NCBI RefSeq assembly: GCF_037975245.1
Contig: NC_092582.1
Location: 12,368,577 to 12,432,576, forward strand
Source of the DNA: Apostichopus japonicus
Lineage: Eukaryota > Echinodermata > Holothuroidea > Aspidochirotida > Stichopodidae
Direction of reading: 5' to 3'
Length of the DNA: 64,000 nucleotides
The position numbers and the translations under genes are program-made. Below, piece by piece: positions 59,670 to 64,000 of the stretch (position 1 is the stretch's first letter; each line of letters opens with the position of its first letter). The notes under the pieces were generated by a model. The model saw nothing but the letters and a program-made list of their open reading frames with translations, searched no databases and was not told where the DNA came from.

Positions 59670-61920
59670 TGATGCAAATTGTTGAAGGTCCTTTTTGTTA
59701 AGCTGTACGGATGGAACTTCCGCTCAAGTCTATTGTAAACAAACCAACTAAATTGTAAGCAGGGAATGAATCGATTGCTGACTTTCTTATTATTATATCG
59801 CAAGCCATGCAATAATGTGAATATCTCTTCGAATTAAGCATGTTTTGAAGGTCCTTCTCATTCGTTCAGTTTAATAGGCAGCATAAAATGTAGCAGATCG
59901 TTATATAGAATGATGTGATATCATAGTGATATTGACAAATGTGTGTCGGATATACCGTATAGTGCATATAAAGATATATAAGATCACGTTTGATATATAA
60001 TTTTGAATTATCTTTCATGTTATGATATGATAGGACCTGTATTTGGAAATGCAGTTGGTAGAATTTAATATCGTCACGCCCTGAAGGCCATATTATGTAG
60101 ATGATTCAAAAGTTTTAGTCGTTGCTATTTTGTAACAACCTTAATTTGAAACTTATCCGTTCAATCGCTTCAGCTGTAAGTTGTGGGTTGGCAGTTTTCG
60201 AACAGAGCACTATTTCCAAATGGTGCGAGCGCCCTCGATTCGTACATCACCATACGACACTGTTTGAAGACTTGCACAAGATTTAATCAGGGAGTTGCCA
60301 TAACAACTCCCTGATGTAAACAACGAATACAGCGCATGTACACGAGGACCGCTAAAGAGGAGATTGTCAGCAAACCTGCGGATCTAACCTTCAGTTTATT
60401 GATTACATACGTGGTCAGAGCCAAGTAATAACTTGAAACTAGATGCCATTTGTGCTTTAGATTTGACGAGATGTAGTATCACATGATGCATTGCCCACAC
60501 GAAATTAAAACATGAAAGCAATGATAATGTTACACTAACAATGGCACGAATGCAATTTTGTTTTGCTCGGCGCCTTTTCAACTATTGAACCCTCTTTACA
60601 TCAACACCGTCAAAGGTGAAGATTGTTATATATGTCGTGTCGGGTGTTACCAGGGAAGACCAGTTTCAAAAGGTTCCCAAGTGCCAGGGAATGTACTTTC
60701 AACAGAGTAAGTGCCACTTGTACAGCGAACCCCATTGACGTCAAATACACAGGCTTCTTTTATGCTCAGCTGAAAGTTGGAAATTTGACTATATTTAATG
60801 TCATCTCAGAAATATACAAATGTTCCATGGTATCTTGATAAACTATAGTATTAAACACTTAAACACGCCTGCATTATATTCGATGTGATGGGTAGTGGAG
60901 TTTATGCCGGGTATGGAGAAGGGGTTGGGGGTCTTCTTGCATGCCGAGCTGTAAATTAACAAAAGGAAGGATGCACGAGCCTTTATTGTCTCATTCCCGT
61001 TTGCAAGGCCATTGGTAGGTTGCATATTGGGACCATGCTCCCTATACCAGCGAAAAGTGACAAAGCAACGGAGGCAGTCATAAGAGAGAGTATAGGGGGC
61101 ACATCTACATTATTTCTTAATTTTGCTCATAACGCAACTCATAACAGAAAGTTCGGAGAGAGATAATATAGCTTATATGCCATATGAATTAGACGTACTA
61201 CATATATGAAAACGCGAACATTACTTTAGATGTAATATTAATCCCTATAACTGTCACCATATAGTCTTTGTCACTTATACTTTTCACATTTAATGTAACA
61301 ACTCTTCAATTTTTTATTCGACTTTTTTTTTCATTTCGATTATGCGATCGGAATCTAAACATATTGCTTCACTGGTATTCTTAGTAAAATCGGCTCGTTA
61401 CTTTTCAATTTAGTCCGCCGTTTTGTCAAGCTCCCTAAATGACTGATTTTCGTGTTGATTGTTTCTGTCAGTATCATTTCCTGGACTGGTAGAGTAATAT
61501 TCATGGATTCGCGACAAAGGTGACCAAAAACAAACAGAAAAAGCAATGAAACAAATTAGAAGAAGAAGAAGAAGAAAAGAAAAAAAAAACCCGAAGAAAA
61601 CGAAGACATACACATCGCATAGATGATCGAAATGCAAATCAAAATTGACCTGTAGACTTTTGTTCGTACATTTTTTAGCATTGCAACTAAAAATTAAATA
61701 AATAAATATTGATTTTATGTAGTATTTTTTGTTAATTTTACATGGGAATTGTCTTGTGTCTATATATTTCTTATAGGCATATATGTATCATTCAATCGTT
61801 CAATTTGATCGGTAGCTCGGCAATGACGTCAGCATGACGTAAGACACAGTGATTTGGGCTATCGATTCTATTCCCAAATGAGCAATATATTATTTCCGTC
61901 AAGGGGGAATGGAGGCGTTG
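59670..61920. other. Intergenic or intronic DNA
   Basis: Contains the second copy of the CAGGGAGTTG palindrome (60288-60313). No gene recognised. Confidence 0.45.
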
Positions 61921-61925
61921 TTTTA

Positions 61926-61929
61926 TATA

Positions 61930-61982
<53 letters not shown>

Positions 61983-61990
61983 ATATATAT
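61926..61990. repeat. (TA)n microsatellite
   Basis: About 60 bp of TA dinucleotides. Confidence 0.93.
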
Positions 61991-62356
61991 GTCTATATTT
62001 ATACATTTACGGGATTTGCAATATAATTTTTTGCGTTATACGCATTCCAGTTCAATAAAATGACAAATATAGTTTTAGCAATCATTTTGGGACGGAACTC
62101 TAAAATAGCTCAAGTTCTTTCTAGGGTGAAAATATTATCAGAAAAAAACGTACAAACCAAAATAAAAGAAGGAAAATAAGAAGAGGAAAATGTCAAGGAC
62201 AATTTGAGTATTTTGCTCGAATTTTCAAATGCGCATGACTCGTTTGCATATATTATGTATACTAAAGTACTACACGGTATTCGATGTTCAAGGATGACTA
62301 GGGTTGATATGTCATATTATATATTATATATTACATATATTTATACATATATATCT

Positions 62357-62371
62357 ATATTACGATCCCAA

Positions 62372-62435
<64 letters not shown>

Positions 62436-62441
62436 GGGATC

Positions 62442-62475
<34 letters not shown>

Positions 62476-62520
62476 TCAGACAACCACTACATATTTATAT
62501 TAATAATAATAATAATAATA
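62357..62520. repeat. (TA)n microsatellite within a 14-bp inverted repeat
   Basis: TACGATCCCAATTA (62361-62374) and its exact reverse complement (62431-62444) flank about 56 bp of TA. A second TA run and (AAT)n follow to about 62520. The structure could extrude as a cruciform. Confidence 0.9.
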
Positions 62521-62529
62521 ATGATAAAA

Positions 62530-64000
62530 ACTCACTTTTTCGTGAATTTAAATTTCCATATAAATGTCCATTATAGTTACCGAAAAATGTGGACAATGTT
62601 TTGTGTTGTACCCAGAGTGTATATAATCACCTTGTAAATATATAGGCATAATTTAGTGTTCATATCTGTCGTTTAGTCCAATAAACGTTGCATGCTGATC
62701 GTGATTCTAATGTGCCTCGATTTGTTTTCGATAGATTTACCTTTCAATGGGCCAAAATGCGAGAATGCTCTTGAAATGGGCAAATTCGATAATGACCTCC
62801 ACACAAACTTTGGCCCGCCGAATTTCAGGTATTCTCTGCTACTTGGGCTTTTATTTTAGTTTAATATTTCTCAGTCCTATATATTGTGTCTTAAACTCTT
62901 AATCAATATAAAGGACAACAATCATTCAAGGCTGAAGTCAGTCAGGCACAATTTTGCTCTTAATATTTTACAATGAGTGATTGTTCACACGTTATAATAT
63001 TTTGCGGCCATGACAGTCTTTATTTCCCTGTATTGATTCTGTGTTTATTCAGGTGATCTAATTGCGTAATGATCTGTACATGATAGCTTATTGGCAATGT
63101 CAAGCCACATTGATTGATGAGGACTCCGTCCATTTAATAATAAATTATCAAAATCTAGACTGTAAGTACAGTTAATATCAACATATACTGTAACAAGCAT
63201 AATATATATATATATACAAACATATATACGAACACGCATGCAACCATAGCAAATGATGAGGTCAAATTATGGTGAATCTTTAGATGTAATGACAAGATTT
63301 ATCGAAGAATACCACTGATCACGTGACTATTTTGATCGTTCATGATTGGATCAGCTCCCATGCAGCAGGTGTGACGGAAGAGGCTTTCATTTTTGGGTGG
63401 GGGTGGGGAGGGGGTGTACGAACTTTGAGGGACGACGGGACCTGTGAATTTGATTTCAGGTGGCAACCACAAAATTACCTCAAATCTCTGAGTCTCTAAG
63501 ACATCACAACCTCACCTATAGTACACCAAAGGCTGCATTCTTATTTGGTTTTGCAGGCGACACCCGAACATAGAAATATGGTATGTCTTGCATCGAATTG
63601 TTCCCGAAGATTTATTCTTCCTCGGGGGCCCTTCAACCTTGGGGCTCCTAGAAACTTATATGTAGGCATTTATTTCATACGCCGACGCTGCCTATACACG
63701 ACTAAATTGTTAAATGACACTTTATGTTTTAACAAATAAAAAAAAGAAAATTTCATTTACGAGAAGGAACACTATATATTAAAAAATGTAGAAATGGTAC
63801 TTTATATTAACAAAAAGGGAAATTTCTTATGGAAAAGGAGCACTTTTCGATATTACACTTCTCATCAAACAAGTCATGAGTTAAAAGCGATCTTAAGCGT
63901 TATCTCGCCTCAGTCTCTCACCTTGAGACTGCTTCCAACTAAATAGCTATTACAACACGTCCTGGTGCTAATTAAAATATTACACATGCCTCCCTAAATC
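62530..64000. other. Right end of the window
   Basis: AT-rich, with a short TA run near 63205-63217 and a G-rich tract at 63398-63417. At 63557 a TTTGCAG/GCGACACCC site and GTATGT 24 bases later could bound a tiny exon, but nothing identifies it. No gene recognised. Confidence 0.4.

Overview
The window is eukaryotic nuclear DNA, most likely from a marine invertebrate deuterostome; an echinoderm is my best guess, and the species is not determined. The reasons are GT-AG introns of 0.4-3.3 kb, AT-rich intergenic DNA with long (TA)n and poly-G/poly-C tracts, tRNA-headed SINEs, many hAT-type DNA transposons, and genes best recognised against metazoan families (MGST1, MVB12, DDAH). There are no bacterial operons, no CRISPR array and no viral genome. 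Most long open frames are repeats or chance ORFs.

Layout. (1) 1.5-5.6 kb, + strand: a three-exon gene for a 108-residue secreted, very basic small protein or peptide precursor of unknown family. (2) 5.6-12.7 kb: repeats and microsatellites, including a 429-bp element with 44-bp inverted termini. (3) 12.7-16.4 kb, - strand: a three-exon microsomal glutathione S-transferase 1 (MAPEG family) gene with a hAT element in intron 2. (4) 17.1-19.2 kb: a small repeat headed by U2-snRNA-like sequence, split by a hAT element, followed by a decayed LINE with an AP-endonuclease relic. (5) 19.4-29.9 kb, + strand: an eight-coding-exon ESCRT-I MVB12 gene with MABP and UMA domains. Its introns hold a SINE, a near-palindrome and a hAT-like element with a 6-bp target duplication. 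(6) 30-44 kb: intergenic, with a roughly 1-kb minisatellite of 37-bp units, a 2.2-kb nested transposon and a second SINE copy. (7) 44.2-45.5 kb, +: one 434-codon ORF encoding a coiled-coil protein of uncertain family. (8) 46-48.9 kb: a 16-bp tandem array and a decayed LINE reverse transcriptase (- strand). (9) 48.97-49.27 kb, +: the first coding exon of a dimethylarginine dimethylaminohydrolase (DDAH); I found no further exons in the window. (10) 49.3-64 kb: transposons, including a MITE with 78-bp perfect inverted repeats and a second copy of the nested 2-kb element, then microsatellite-rich DNA.

The genes are unrelated single-copy metazoan genes on both strands; I see no functional cluster. 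The strongest unusual content is the mobile DNA: several terminal-repeat families with readable target-site duplications, a composite transposon that moved with another element inside it and later received a third insertion in one copy, and a dispersed repeat whose head matches the 5' end of U2 snRNA.
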